A stretch of 64,000 nucleotides of DNA from JAENVU01 sp031362155. GTDB lineage: Bacteria > Actinomycetota > Acidimicrobiia > IMCC26256 > JAENVU01. The notes beneath the pieces are model-generated. The model made no database searches and had not been told where the DNA came from. It was given only the letters and a program-made list of their open reading frames with translations. The translations under genes were made by a program, and so were the position numbers. Every line of letters starts with the position of its first letter. The stretch's first letter is position 1. Shown here piece after piece: positions 52,019 to 59,646 of this stretch. Where the stretch lies: positions 1 through 64,000 of the forward strand of contig JANLRZ010000206.1 in the NCBI GenBank assembly GCA_031362155.1, in the 5' to 3' direction.

Positions 52019-53017
52019 TCAGCCCCCGATTTGGCTCATGGAGCGGTCCGGGCGGATGAAGTTGACCGCACCGATGTTGTGACCGGCCCACTTGGTTCCG
52101 ACGGCTTGACTGATCGCCGCGGCCAGTTCGTCGTCGGTGCCACCGTCGCGCAGGACCATCCGCAGGTCGGTCTCGTCGAGTGCGAAGAGGCAGGTGCGGA
52201 ACTTGCCTTCGGCGGTGATCCGGACCCGGTCGCAGCTCTCGCAGAACGGTTCGGTCACGCTGGGGATCACCCCGACATCGCCGATGCCGTCGCGGTACCG
52301 ATACCGGGCGGCGGGCTCGACGTGGGCGGCGTCGGCGTGGGTCTGCTCCAGGGGGAACACCGCATCGATGCGCTCGAGCATCTCGGTCGCCGAGACCACC
52401 TGGTCCATCCGCCACTCGGCCGGCGCGTCGAGCGGCATGAACTCGATGAAGCGGATGCCGACGCCTTTGTCCCGTCCGAATGCGGCGAGGTCGACGATCT
52501 CGTCGTCGTTCACATCCCGGATCACCACGCAGTTGACTTTCACCGGGCCCAGACCAGCGTCGAGTGCGGCGTCGATCCCGGCAAGGGTGCGATCGAGTTC
52601 GTCCCGGCGGGTCAGCGCAAGAAAGGTCTCACGCTTGAGGCTGTCGAGCGAGACGTTGACCCGATTGAGCCCGGCGGCCTTGAGGTCGACCGCCATGTCG
52701 GGGAGCTTGACGCCGTTGGTGGTCATGGCCAGGTCCACGCCGAGCGGAGCGAGCATCTCGAAGAGTCGGGCGAGTCCGTGACGGAGAGTGGGCTCCCCAC
52801 CGGTGATACGGATGCCGTCGAACCCCCATCGCTCCACACACACGCCCGCGATCCGGGCCAGTTCTTCGTAGGTGAGCAGTTCGGAGCGGTCGAGCCACTG
52901 GAGCCCGGCTTCGGGCATGCAGTAGGTACAGCGGAAATTGCAGCGATCGGTAACCGACAGGCGCAGGTCCCGGACCCGACGTGCAAACGGGTCGACGAGT
53001 GGTGTCGGGTTGGTCAC
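52019..53017 (-). CDS. moaA: GTP 3',8-cyclase MoaA
   Basis: The 332-residue radical SAM enzyme carries out the first step of molybdopterin synthesis. The SAM cluster motif is CNFRCTYC (CxxxCxxC), GGEPTLR follows, and the second cluster at the C-terminus is CESCDRVRITAEGKFRTC. The protein ends in SQIGG, the C-terminal Gly-Gly tail needed for activity. GTG 53017 is six bases after TACCCT, a leaderless start; the longer frame from GTG 53035 adds six residues. MoaC and moeA lie nearby on the same strand, but no moaD or moaE is in the window. Confidence 0.93.
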   Translation of the reverse strand: MTNPTPLVDPFARRVRDLRLSVTDRCNFRCTYCMPEAGLQWLDRSELLTYEELARIAGVCVERWGFDGIRITGGEPTLRHGLARLFEMLAPLGVDLAMTTNGVKLPDMAVDLKAAGLNRVNVSLDSLKRETFLALTRRDELDRTLAGIDAALDAGLGPVKVNCVVIRDVNDDEIVDLAAFGRDKGVGIRFIEFMPLDAPAEWRMDQVVSATEMLERIDAVFPLEQTHADAAHVEPAARYRYRDGIGDVGVIPSVTEPFCESCDRVRITAEGKFRTCLFALDETDLRMVLRDGGTDDELAAAISQAVGTKWAGHNIGAVNFIRPDRSMSQIGG

Positions 53018-53261
53018 AGGCCCAGGGTAGGTCACGGTTCGGCCCCGGTCCCCGTCGAATCTCCCCAGCTTTGATGACCACGCTGGGTCGTCCGAACCAT
53101 TCCATGTACGCGCGGAGAGTGATTACATACGGGACGTTCCACGCACTGCTCGGGAGGCAGGTGCATCGGAACCTTGACAGATTGACCAGGTCACACCTCG
53201 GGGAGGCGTTGATCCGCAAGCGTCCATATGGTCGCAGCAGCTTGCGGGGAGCCAGTGCGAA
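53018..53261. other. Upstream region of the secreted gene at 53321, possibly a structured leader
   Basis: No gene is supported here. On the plus strand there is an isolated TTGACA at 53174-53179 without a good -10 partner, and CCGCAAG near 53214 that can pair with CTTGCGG near 53241. Together with the terminator at 53262-53292 these suggest a folded RNA leader. No known riboswitch class could be recognised. Confidence 0.4.
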
Positions 53262-53292
53262 ACCGGCCCCACCCAAACGGGGCCGGTCTTTT
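53262..53292 (+). terminator. Intrinsic terminator (possible attenuator) before the secreted gene
   Basis: ACCGGCCCC at 53262-53270 pairs perfectly with GGGGCCGGT at 53279-53287 around an eight-base loop and is followed by CTTTT. The hairpin ends about 30 bases before the TTG start, so it could end a small RNA or attenuate transcription of the downstream gene. Confidence 0.75.
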
Positions 53293-53320
53293 CGTAGAAC
53301 CAACGACCCGAGGTTTTCTC

Positions 53321-54064
53321 TTGCGACTGCCTTCCCACCGGGCTCACCGATTTGCCGCTGCCGCACTCGTTGCCGGCTTCGGTGCGGTGCTGCTCCCAGG
53401 TACTGCCGGCGCCACGACCACGCCTCTCACCATCGTCGTCTCCGGCAACGGACCCGCATTCGGTGCCGAGGTCGTGGTGACATGCGAGAGCGCGCCCGTC
53501 CCGAGCACGGGCGGAGTCGACATCGGCGGCGCAGCACGCGCCGAGCGCCACACGGTGGCTGTGGCCGAACACGGCGACGCCACCCTCCAGATCTCTGACC
53601 TCACCGACGGCACTGCCTGTTCAGTTACCGCGTCGGGCTTGGGAGCAGCCCTTCTAGATGCGGTTGACGGCGGCGTTGCGCTCGTCGGTTCGGATGGGCA
53701 GGCCAGTGGGGTGGCTGTGACGGTGGATCGGGGGACCCCCGTCACAGCGCACCTCACGTTCAAGATCCCGGTCGTGATTCCCGCGCCGGCATCGTCTTCG
53801 ACGGTGCTGGACGCGACGAACGCGACCGGTTCGGGCAGCGCGGCTTCACTACCGCCTGCGCTGCCAGGGAGTGATGGTGCAGCATCCGCCGCAGCACCCG
53901 TCGCACTCGCAGCCGCTCGGTCGACGACAACGGCGTCGTCGGCCGCGCTGCCCGATCCATCTGGTACCGGAACTGCGCTCGTCATCGCCAGCATCGGTGT
54001 CCTCATCTGCGGAGCTGCGGCCTACGCGCTCACACTCACCCGACGGGAGCCACGCGCTCACTGA
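53321..54064 (+). CDS. Secreted, membrane-anchored protein of unknown function
   Basis: A 247-residue protein with a signal peptide (RLPSHRAHRFAAAALVAGFG, cleavage after TAGA), a beta-rich extracellular part with one Cys pair (VVVTCESAP, GTACSVTAS), a low-complexity Ala/Ser/Thr linker (about 150-210), and a C-terminal transmembrane helix (ALVIASIGVLICGAAAYALTL) followed by RREPRAH. This is the layout of a wall-spanning, C-terminally anchored protein. No family is recognised. TTG 53321 was chosen because it begins the signal peptide and has GAGG upstream; the frame upstream runs through the terminator. Confidence 0.65.
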   Translation: MRLPSHRAHRFAAAALVAGFGAVLLPGTAGATTTPLTIVVSGNGPAFGAEVVVTCESAPVPSTGGVDIGGAARAERHTVAVAEHGDATLQISDLTDGTACSVTASGLGAALLDAVDGGVALVGSDGQASGVAVTVDRGTPVTAHLTFKIPVVIPAPASSSTVLDATNATGSGSAASLPPALPGSDGAASAAAPVALAAARSTTTASSAALPDPSGTGTALVIASIGVLICGAAAYALTLTRREPRAH

Positions 54065-54102
54065 GCCGGCCCTTCAGCTCCATCCAGATCGTGCGGGAGG
54101 CC

Positions 54103-54132
54103 AAGTGCCCGGGGGTTCGCCCTCGGGCACTT
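54103..54132. terminator. 13-bp hairpin with a TTCG loop
   Basis: AAGTGCCCGGGGG pairs with CCCTCGGGCACTT (one G-T wobble) around a TTCG tetraloop, just after the stop of the secreted gene. It is very stable in RNA from either strand and fits a terminator between converging genes. There is no T run. Confidence 0.65.
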
Positions 54133-54148
54133 CCGCGCCCCGGCCCCT

Positions 54149-54200
54149 CGAACTTGCGTCAATAACCCTCGCGATCGGAAGGGTTATTGTCGCAAGTTCG
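54149..54200. repeat. 21-bp near-perfect inverted repeat
   Basis: The left arm at 54149-54169 (CGAACTTGCG...CCT) pairs with the right arm at 54180-54200 with one mismatch, around a ten-base loop. It lies between the secreted gene and moeA. The right arm runs into a direct repeat of AAGTTCGGGTCAGGTCA and AAGTTCGGGTTAGGTCA (54194-54226). Besides termination it could be a protein-binding or REP-like element. Confidence 0.7.
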
Positions 54201-54218
54201 GGTCAGGTCAAGTTCGGG

Positions 54219-55415
54219 TTAGGTCAGGAGCATGACCTGGACGGGCGCGCCGGGATCGAGGCCGGGACCGTCGGGCAGGATCGCCAACCCGTTGGCGAGC
54301 GCCATCCCCGACAGCACGTTGCTCGCCTGCGTTCCGCTTCGCACCGCCACGTAGTGATCACCGTCGTAGTGGACGCGCACACGGTCGAAATAGAGCTTCC
54401 CGTCGGCGCGTCGGGGCATGCCCTCACCTGCGATCGCGGTCACGACCGGCCGATCGACCTCGATGTGGCCCATCATCTGGCGCAATGCCGGGCGGGCGAA
54501 CAATTCGAAACTCACATGCGAACTCACCGGGTTCCCGGGCAGCCCGAACACCGGGGTCCCGTCGATCCGGGCAAAAGCCAACGGCTTCGCCGGCTTGATC
54601 GACACCTGCCACCACTCGAGGACCCCGAGCTGCTCGAGCACCGCCTTCACGACGTCGTAGTCCCCCACCGAGACTCCACCGGTCGTCACGATCGCGTCGC
54701 ACGCCGCCGCAGCATCACGGAACATCGCGGTCACCGCGGATTCGTCGTCCCGGCCGATACCGAGGTCGATCGCTTCGCATCCGGCCTCGGCCACCAGGGC
54801 CAACATCATCGGTCGATTCGAGTCCCGGATCTGTCCGGGCGCGAGCACGCCCGGTCCTTCACGGAGTTCGTCGCCCGTGGAGATCACGCCCACGCGAATC
54901 CGCGGATAGGCCGGCACGTCGGCCAACCCGAGCGACGCCAACACCCCGAGGTGGGCAGGACTCAGCACCGCGCCCTTGGTGAACACGAGATCGCCTTCGG
55001 CCACGTCGCCGCCCGGACGGCGGATGTGATCGCCGTGCGTCGCCTCAACCTGGATCATGACGCCGTCATCACCGTCGCGGTCGGTGCGTTCGACCATGAC
55101 AATCGCGTCGGCACCTTGTGGCATCGGCGCGCCCGTCATGATGCGAATGGCTTCACCGGATCCGACGGGAATCGTCGGCGCGTGGCCGGCCGCCAGATCA
55201 CCCACCACTCGTAACCGCACCGGCGCCCCGGCGGTGTCGACAGCCCGAACTGCGTATCCGTCCATTGCGGTGTTCGCGAACGGCGGCACGGCTTCACCGG
55301 CCACGATGTCGCCGGCCAGCACCAGGCCGAGCGCGTCTCGTAACGGCACCATCCCCGCGTGCGGGGTCGGGACCGCGGCGCGGATGTGCGCCTGCACGAC
55401 CTCGAGTGACTCCAC
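54219..55415 (-). CDS. moeA: Molybdopterin molybdotransferase MoeA
   Basis: The 398-residue protein inserts molybdate into molybdopterin. It has PFANTAMDGYAV, IMTGAPMPQGADAIVMVE, VGVISTGDEL, IRDSNRPML-type DSNR, TTGGVSVGDYDVVK and VFGLPGNPVSSHVSFELF, in family order, and the C-terminal beta-barrel ending LANGLAILPDG. The start is GTG 55415, six bases after AAGGAG; the in-frame ATG two codons upstream has no room for that site. It follows galU by 40 bases on the same strand, a conserved actinobacterial arrangement. Confidence 0.93.
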   Translation of the reverse strand: MESLEVVQAHIRAAVPTPHAGMVPLRDALGLVLAGDIVAGEAVPPFANTAMDGYAVRAVDTAGAPVRLRVVGDLAAGHAPTIPVGSGEAIRIMTGAPMPQGADAIVMVERTDRDGDDGVMIQVEATHGDHIRRPGGDVAEGDLVFTKGAVLSPAHLGVLASLGLADVPAYPRIRVGVISTGDELREGPGVLAPGQIRDSNRPMMLALVAEAGCEAIDLGIGRDDESAVTAMFRDAAAACDAIVTTGGVSVGDYDVVKAVLEQLGVLEWWQVSIKPAKPLAFARIDGTPVFGLPGNPVSSHVSFELFARPALRQMMGHIEVDRPVVTAIAGEGMPRRADGKLYFDRVRVHYDGDHYVAVRSGTQASNVLSGMALANGLAILPDGPGLDPGAPVQVMLLT

Positions 55416-55455
55416 GACCATCTCCTTCCGCGCGCCGCACTCAGGCGGCGCCCGG

Positions 55456-56340
55456 TCAGATGATGCCGCGTCGGGACAGGGTTTCGAGCAAGAACCGCTC
55501 CAGCTCGGGCGCGAGGTCCTCCCGGTCCAACGCCAGTTCGACGTTGGCGCGCAGGAAATCGACCTTCTGACCGATGTCGAACCGGCCGTCGGTGAACACC
55601 TGGCCGTAGACCGTCTGGTCCTGATTCAGCAATCCGATCGCGTCGGTCAACTGCAGTTCGCCGCCGGCACCCGGCTCGATCCGGTCCAACGCCTCGAAGA
55701 TCTCGGGCGTGAACACGTAGCGACCGATGACCGCCAGGTTCGACGGCGCGTCTTCCTGCTTCGGCTTCTCGACGATCGATCGCACCCGCACCAAGGTCTC
55801 CTCGACCTCTTCGGGCTCGACACAGCCGTACGAAGAGATCTCCTCCGGCTTGACCTGCTTCAGCGCAAGGACGGAGCGGCCGTAGCGGTCGTGCACATCG
55901 AGCATGGCGCGGAGCAGCGCAGAATCGTCGACCATGATGTCGTCGCCGAGCATCACCGCGAACGGTTCGTCACCGACGTGCTCGCGTGCGACCGACACCG
56001 CGTGTCCGAGACCCAGCGGATCCTTCTGCCGGATGAAGTGGATGTTGCCGAGCTCGGACGACTCTTGCACTTCCTTCAACAGGTCGGTCTTGCCCTGCTG
56101 CTCGAGGTAGTACTCGAGCTCGAAGTTGCGGTCGAAGTGGTCCTCGATCGCGCGCTTGCCCCGACCCGTGATGATGAGAATGTCGGTGAGCCCGGCGCGG
56201 ACGGCCTCCTCCACCACGTACTGGATCGACGGCTTGTCGACGACCGGCAGCATCTCCTTCGGCTGGCTCTTGGTCGCCGGGAGAAACCGGGTACCCATAC
56301 CTGCGGCGGGAATAACGGCCTTACGGACGCGGGGGTTCAT
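55456..56340 (-). CDS. galU: UTP-glucose-1-phosphate uridylyltransferase GalU
   Basis: A 294-residue nucleotidyltransferase that makes UDP-glucose. It has KAVIPAAGMGTRFLPATKSQPKEMLPVVDKP at the N-terminus, ITGRGKRAIEDHFD, RQKDPLGLGHAVSVA, FAVMLGDDIMV, GCVEPEEVEETLVRV, VEKPKQEDAPSNLAVIGRYVF and ELQLTDAI near the C-terminus. All family landmarks are present. The ATG is preceded by GAGGTGTGAG. It lies between plsY upstream and moeA downstream on the same strand. Confidence 0.95.
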   Translation of the reverse strand: MNPRVRKAVIPAAGMGTRFLPATKSQPKEMLPVVDKPSIQYVVEEAVRAGLTDILIITGRGKRAIEDHFDRNFELEYYLEQQGKTDLLKEVQESSELGNIHFIRQKDPLGLGHAVSVAREHVGDEPFAVMLGDDIMVDDSALLRAMLDVHDRYGRSVLALKQVKPEEISSYGCVEPEEVEETLVRVRSIVEKPKQEDAPSNLAVIGRYVFTPEIFEALDRIEPGAGGELQLTDAIGLLNQDQTVYGQVFTDGRFDIGQKVDFLRANVELALDREDLAPELERFLLETLSRRGII

Positions 56341-56407
56341 CGGGTCTCACACCTCATACGGAGCTGACGGTACTGCCTACCCCGGCGTTTTCGGCAGGTC
56401 GATGCGC

Positions 56408-57025
56408 TCAGTTGACTCCTGATTCCGGTGGAGATGTCCCATCCGTCCGGAGTTCGGCCCCGCGGAGCAGTCGCCGGAGGTTCGGCAGGTGTCGAATGAT
56501 CACCAGGAGGGCGAGCACGCTCGTGATCCCGATCTCCCATCCGGCTCGACCGGTCAGTGCACAGCCGACGGGGAACAGCACGGCGATGACGAGCGACCCG
56601 ACCGAGGCCAATTTCAAGACCCGGGCCGCGACGAACCACACGGCGGCCAATACGAGCGACACCAGCGGGTTCAACACTGCGAGCATCCCGCCCGCGGTCG
56701 CCACGCCCTTGCCACCCCGAAAACCCCGGGTGACGGGATAGGTGTGACCGATCACGGCCAGGAACCCGAGGACATAGGCCGCCGGCCGACCCGACACCAC
56801 GAGCCCGACGCCCGCGGCGATCGCGCCCTTGGCCAGGTCGCCGGCCATGACGAGCAGTCCCGCCTTCCAGCCCATGATGCGGGCGACATTCGACGCCCCC
56901 GGATTGCCCGAACCTTCGGCGGTGACGTCGTGGCCCCCGGCGCGCGCCACGAGGATGGCCGTCGGGAACGTGCCCAGGAGGTACGCCGGCACCGCAAGGA
57001 GGCAGATCCAGAGGGCGTCGGTCAT
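56408..57025 (-). CDS. plsY: Glycerol-3-phosphate acyltransferase PlsY
   Basis: The 205-residue membrane enzyme transfers acyl groups from acyl-phosphate to glycerol-3-phosphate. It has the PlsY loops GSGNPGASNVARI, GDLAKGA, FRGGKGVATAGG and IRHLPNLRRLLRG, with at least five transmembrane helices. The length is normal. It is divergent from the FmdB gene and precedes galU on the minus strand. Confidence 0.93.
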   Translation of the reverse strand: MTDALWICLLAVPAYLLGTFPTAILVARAGGHDVTAEGSGNPGASNVARIMGWKAGLLVMAGDLAKGAIAAGVGLVVSGRPAAYVLGFLAVIGHTYPVTRGFRGGKGVATAGGMLAVLNPLVSLVLAAVWFVAARVLKLASVGSLVIAVLFPVGCALTGRAGWEIGITSVLALLVIIRHLPNLRRLLRGAELRTDGTSPPESGVN

Positions 57026-57037
57026 AGGACCCCATTA

Positions 57038-57066
57038 TTCAAGGCCACAGGGGTGTCGGGTAGGAT
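57038..57066 (+). promoter_or_regulatory. Candidate promoter of the FmdB-family gene
   Basis: TTCAAG at 57038-57043 and TAGGAT at 57061-57066 are 17 bases apart. The transcript would start about 40 bases before the ATG. Confidence 0.5.
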
Positions 57067-57113
57067 GGAAGGTCCCTCATTCACCCCGTTCTCCCTTTGA
57101 GGTCGCACCGAAA

Positions 57114-57497
57114 ATGCCCACCTATGAGTACGTCTGCTCGAAGTGCGACCAGCACATCGAGGTGTACCAGACCTTCGCCGAAGACCCGCTCAAGCGGCAT
57201 GCGGGGTGTGGCGGCAAGCTGACCAAGGTGCTGGGTGCGGTCGGGATCGTCCTCAAGGGGTCGGGGTTCTACCGCACCGACAACCCGTCGTCGTCGCGGC
57301 GCAGCGCCGAGAAGTCCGACAGCTCGTCGTCGAGTTCGGCGTCCGGCAGTGGTTCCGATTCCAAGTCGTCCGATTCGAAGTCGTCGGACTCCAAGTCGTC
57401 GGATTCCAAGTCGTCCGACTCCGGAAGTTCGTCGAAATCGGATTCGGGCACCAAGAAATCCGACCCGAAGAAATCCAGTACCAAGAAATCGGCGTAA
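57114..57497 (+). CDS. FmdB-family zinc-ribbon protein with SSDSK repeats
   Basis: A 127-residue protein. The N-terminus is an FmdB ribbon: MPTYEYVCSKCDQHIEVYQTF with the first CxxC, and RHAGCGGKLTKVL where the second pair reads HxxC, so the zinc would be held by three Cys and one His. GIVLKGSGFYRTDNPS follows. The C-terminal half is low complexity, with a 15-base unit repeated four times coding for SSDSK and then a lysine-rich end. Related proteins regulate amidase/formamidase genes or bind DNA; the tail may be a disordered, charged linker. Confidence 0.88.
   Translation: MPTYEYVCSKCDQHIEVYQTFAEDPLKRHAGCGGKLTKVLGAVGIVLKGSGFYRTDNPSSSRRSAEKSDSSSSSSASGSGSDSKSSDSKSSDSKSSDSKSSDSGSSSKSDSGTKKSDPKKSSTKKSA
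57360..57419 (+). repeat. Tandem 15-bp coding repeat (four units)
   Basis: Four copies of a 15-base unit encode the five-residue repeat SKSSD, changing only at synonymous positions (TCC/TCG, GAT/GAC). The unit keeps codon order exactly, as expected for slippage under selection on protein sequence. Confidence 0.85.
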
Positions 57498-57596
57498 TAT
57501 CCCGGCGCGGGTGACGACCCGCGGCACCGAACTCGCGAGGCCCTGCCGCCTCCCCCCTTCCCCGACAGTGTTCATCTCTCCTGTCCGGGGGTTCCC

Positions 57597-58250
57597 ATGT
57601 TCCGACGTTCTCCACGCGCCGCGATGCTGTGGGCGGCGGCCGCACTCGTTGCCGTCGTCACTGCTACCACGGTGATCAGCACGCTCTCCTCGCTCCGCCA
57701 CCAAGACCAAGCCTTCGGCGCGCTCAGCTCGATCGTGGTGGCACGCCGCGATCTCCCGCTCGGCACGCGCCTCACCCGCGAAGATCTGGCGCTGCGCCAA
57801 CTCCGTGGCGAATCGCCGGATTCCGATGTGCTGCACTCCACCGCCGCGGCCGCCGGCCGCACGCTCACGACGCCGCTCCTCCGCGGCGGTGTCCTGACCC
57901 GTCGGCATGTCGCACCGGCCGACCGCGGTGGCCTCGGTGCCGTCGTCCCCCCTGATCAGCGCGCCGTGCGCCTGGTCATCGAACACGGGTTGCAACCCGC
58001 GGTCGGCGACCTCGTCGATGTACTGGCCACGTTTGATCCCGCCACACTGGGCGACGGCGGGGACCCGACGATCGTCATCGCACCCGCGGTGCCGGTGCTC
58101 GCGGTCGAGTCGGGCACCGACGCGGGCGACACCGTCGCCGTCACCGTGCTGGTGATGCCACGCACCGCCAGCCGGCTGGCATTCGCGAGTGCCACCGGGA
58201 CCCTCAGCCTCGCGCTGGCACCACCCGAAGCCGCGGCGAATCGGGGATGA
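57597..58250 (+). CDS. SAF-domain protein
   Basis: The 217-residue protein has one N-terminal transmembrane helix (MLWAAAALVAVVTATTVIST, about 10-30), then a SAF domain with SIVVARRDLPLGTRLTREDLALRQL, the pattern seen in CpaB/FlgA-like and Flp-pilus assembly proteins, and a beta-rich end. In actinobacteria a single-helix SAF protein near an FmdB gene is common; its function is unknown. No pilus gene is adjacent. The ATG has no strong ribosome-binding site. It is convergent with tldE. Confidence 0.8.
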   Translation: MFRRSPRAAMLWAAAALVAVVTATTVISTLSSLRHQDQAFGALSSIVVARRDLPLGTRLTREDLALRQLRGESPDSDVLHSTAAAAGRTLTTPLLRGGVLTRRHVAPADRGGLGAVVPPDQRAVRLVIEHGLQPAVGDLVDVLATFDPATLGDGGDPTIVIAPAVPVLAVESGTDAGDTVAVTVLVMPRTASRLAFASATGTLSLALAPPEAAANRG

Positions 58251-58290
58251 GCGGCGACACGAACCGAGGGAGCGAACAGACGCGTCCGGG

Positions 58291-59646
58291 TTAACCACCC
58301 GCCATGGTCATGTCGCCGATCAAGATCGTGAGGCCCGCAGTTCCGCCGGGCAGCCACGTCAGATCGGATCCGAGCGCAAGCACGTCGAGCAGCATCCGCG
58401 GCAACGTGGAGGCGATCGTGATCTCTCGCACCGGTCCCGCGAACTGCCCGTCGCGCACCATGAGGCCCTCCGCCCCCACCGAGAAGTCTCCGCTCGCCGT
58501 GTTGGTGCCCGAGTGCAGCCCCGACACCGATTGGACGTAGAGCGCCTCGGGCACCGCAGCCATGACCTCGGCCGCACTCATCGTTCCCGGAACGAAATGC
58601 AGTGCCCGGGCCCCGACCCCCGGCGTGGAGGCGTAGCCCCGCACCGCGGAACCCGTGGTCTGCGCGCCGGTCCGGCGCGCGGTATAGAGGTTGTGGAGAA
58701 AGCTCTCCAACCGACCATCGCGCACCAGTGTGGTCGGCCGCGTCGGGACCCCTTCACCGTCGACGGGGCTCGCGCCGAACGCGGCCGGGTTGGTGGGGTC
58801 GTCGACGATCGTCACCCGCGTGGCGCCAACCATCTCCCCCATGCGGTCGGCAAACATGGAACGGCCCTTCAGTACCGCCTCGCCGTTGAGTGCCGCGCCG
58901 AGCAACCCGAGGAACGACGACGTCACGAGCGGGTCGAGGATCACGGGAAGCCGCTGGGTCTTGGGTTGGGTTGCCCCCAAGAGCCGGGTCGCTCGCTCCG
59001 CTGCCATGGTCGCGGCGTGATCGATGTCGAGATCGGCGTAGGCCCGGCCGACGGAAAAACCGTACCCGGTCTGGGTGGCATCCCGATCTCCCGCGAGCGC
59101 GGCACTACTCACCGACGTCATCGTGCGGGCCAGCGACGCCGAGACGCCAGTGGACGCGACCATTGCCATCTCGAGCGAAGCGTCGCCGTAGTCGGTCGAT
59201 TCGACGCCGCGCACGCGAGCGTCGGCCGCGAGCACGGCGCGATCCAATGCGATGGCGAGCGCGACTTTGTCTTCGGTGGGCGTCGATCCGACGTCGCCGC
59301 GCCAGAGGTCGAGTTCAACGGGGGTGCGGCCATCAACGTCGGCGGGCTCGGTCAGTCCGTAACCGTCATCCGGTGACCCGTAGGCAGCGTTGTCGCGGGC
59401 GTCGGCGGTCGTCGCCGCGACGACCTCCGGTTCGAGCGACCCCGCGTACGCGATGCCTTGGCGCCCGTCGACGATCACCCGGACACCGATCCCTGCGACC
59501 TCGGCGACGGCGAGCGACTCGACGTTGCCGTTGAAGACTTTGACTTCGGTCTCGCGCGACTGGATCACGTAGGCCTCGAGCTGCTCGCCCGGCTGCACGC
59601 CCTCGACGACGCGCGCGGCAATGGAATGCAGGTCGGAAGTGCTCAC
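58291..59646 (-). CDS. tldE: TldE/PmbA-type metalloprotease subunit
   Basis: A 451-residue TldD/PmbA-family protein that lacks HExxxH, the feature of the TldE subunit. It has VFNGNVESLAVAEVAGIGVRVIVDGRQGIAYAG, GYGFSVGRAYADLD, LPVILDPLVTSSFLGLL, GRSMFADRMGEMVG and NLYTARRTGAQTTGSAVRG near the middle, and ends LTILIGDMTM. With TldD it makes a metalloprotease that processes peptides such as microcin B17 precursors or CcdA in enterobacteria; the substrate here is unknown. The GTG start overlaps the tldD stop (GTGA). Confidence 0.9.
   Translation of the reverse strand: MSTSDLHSIAARVVEGVQPGEQLEAYVIQSRETEVKVFNGNVESLAVAEVAGIGVRVIVDGRQGIAYAGSLEPEVVAATTADARDNAAYGSPDDGYGLTEPADVDGRTPVELDLWRGDVGSTPTEDKVALAIALDRAVLAADARVRGVESTDYGDASLEMAMVASTGVSASLARTMTSVSSAALAGDRDATQTGYGFSVGRAYADLDIDHAATMAAERATRLLGATQPKTQRLPVILDPLVTSSFLGLLGAALNGEAVLKGRSMFADRMGEMVGATRVTIVDDPTNPAAFGASPVDGEGVPTRPTTLVRDGRLESFLHNLYTARRTGAQTTGSAVRGYASTPGVGARALHFVPGTMSAAEVMAAVPEALYVQSVSGLHSGTNTASGDFSVGAEGLMVRDGQFAGPVREITIASTLPRMLLDVLALGSDLTWLPGGTAGLTILIGDMTMAGG

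Noticed and set aside
53174..53202. TTGACA as a promoter of the secreted gene
   Set aside because: No acceptable -10 box at 16-18 bases, so it was not listed as a promoter.
53130..53292. SRP RNA or a known riboswitch
   Set aside because: Part of it (ACCAGGTCA, GCAGCAG) recalls the SRP RNA core, but the GGAAGGAAGCAGCC loop is missing and no riboswitch signature fits.
55415..55421. ATG 55421 as the moeA start
   Set aside because: AAGGAG directly abuts this ATG; the GTG two codons later has the right spacing.
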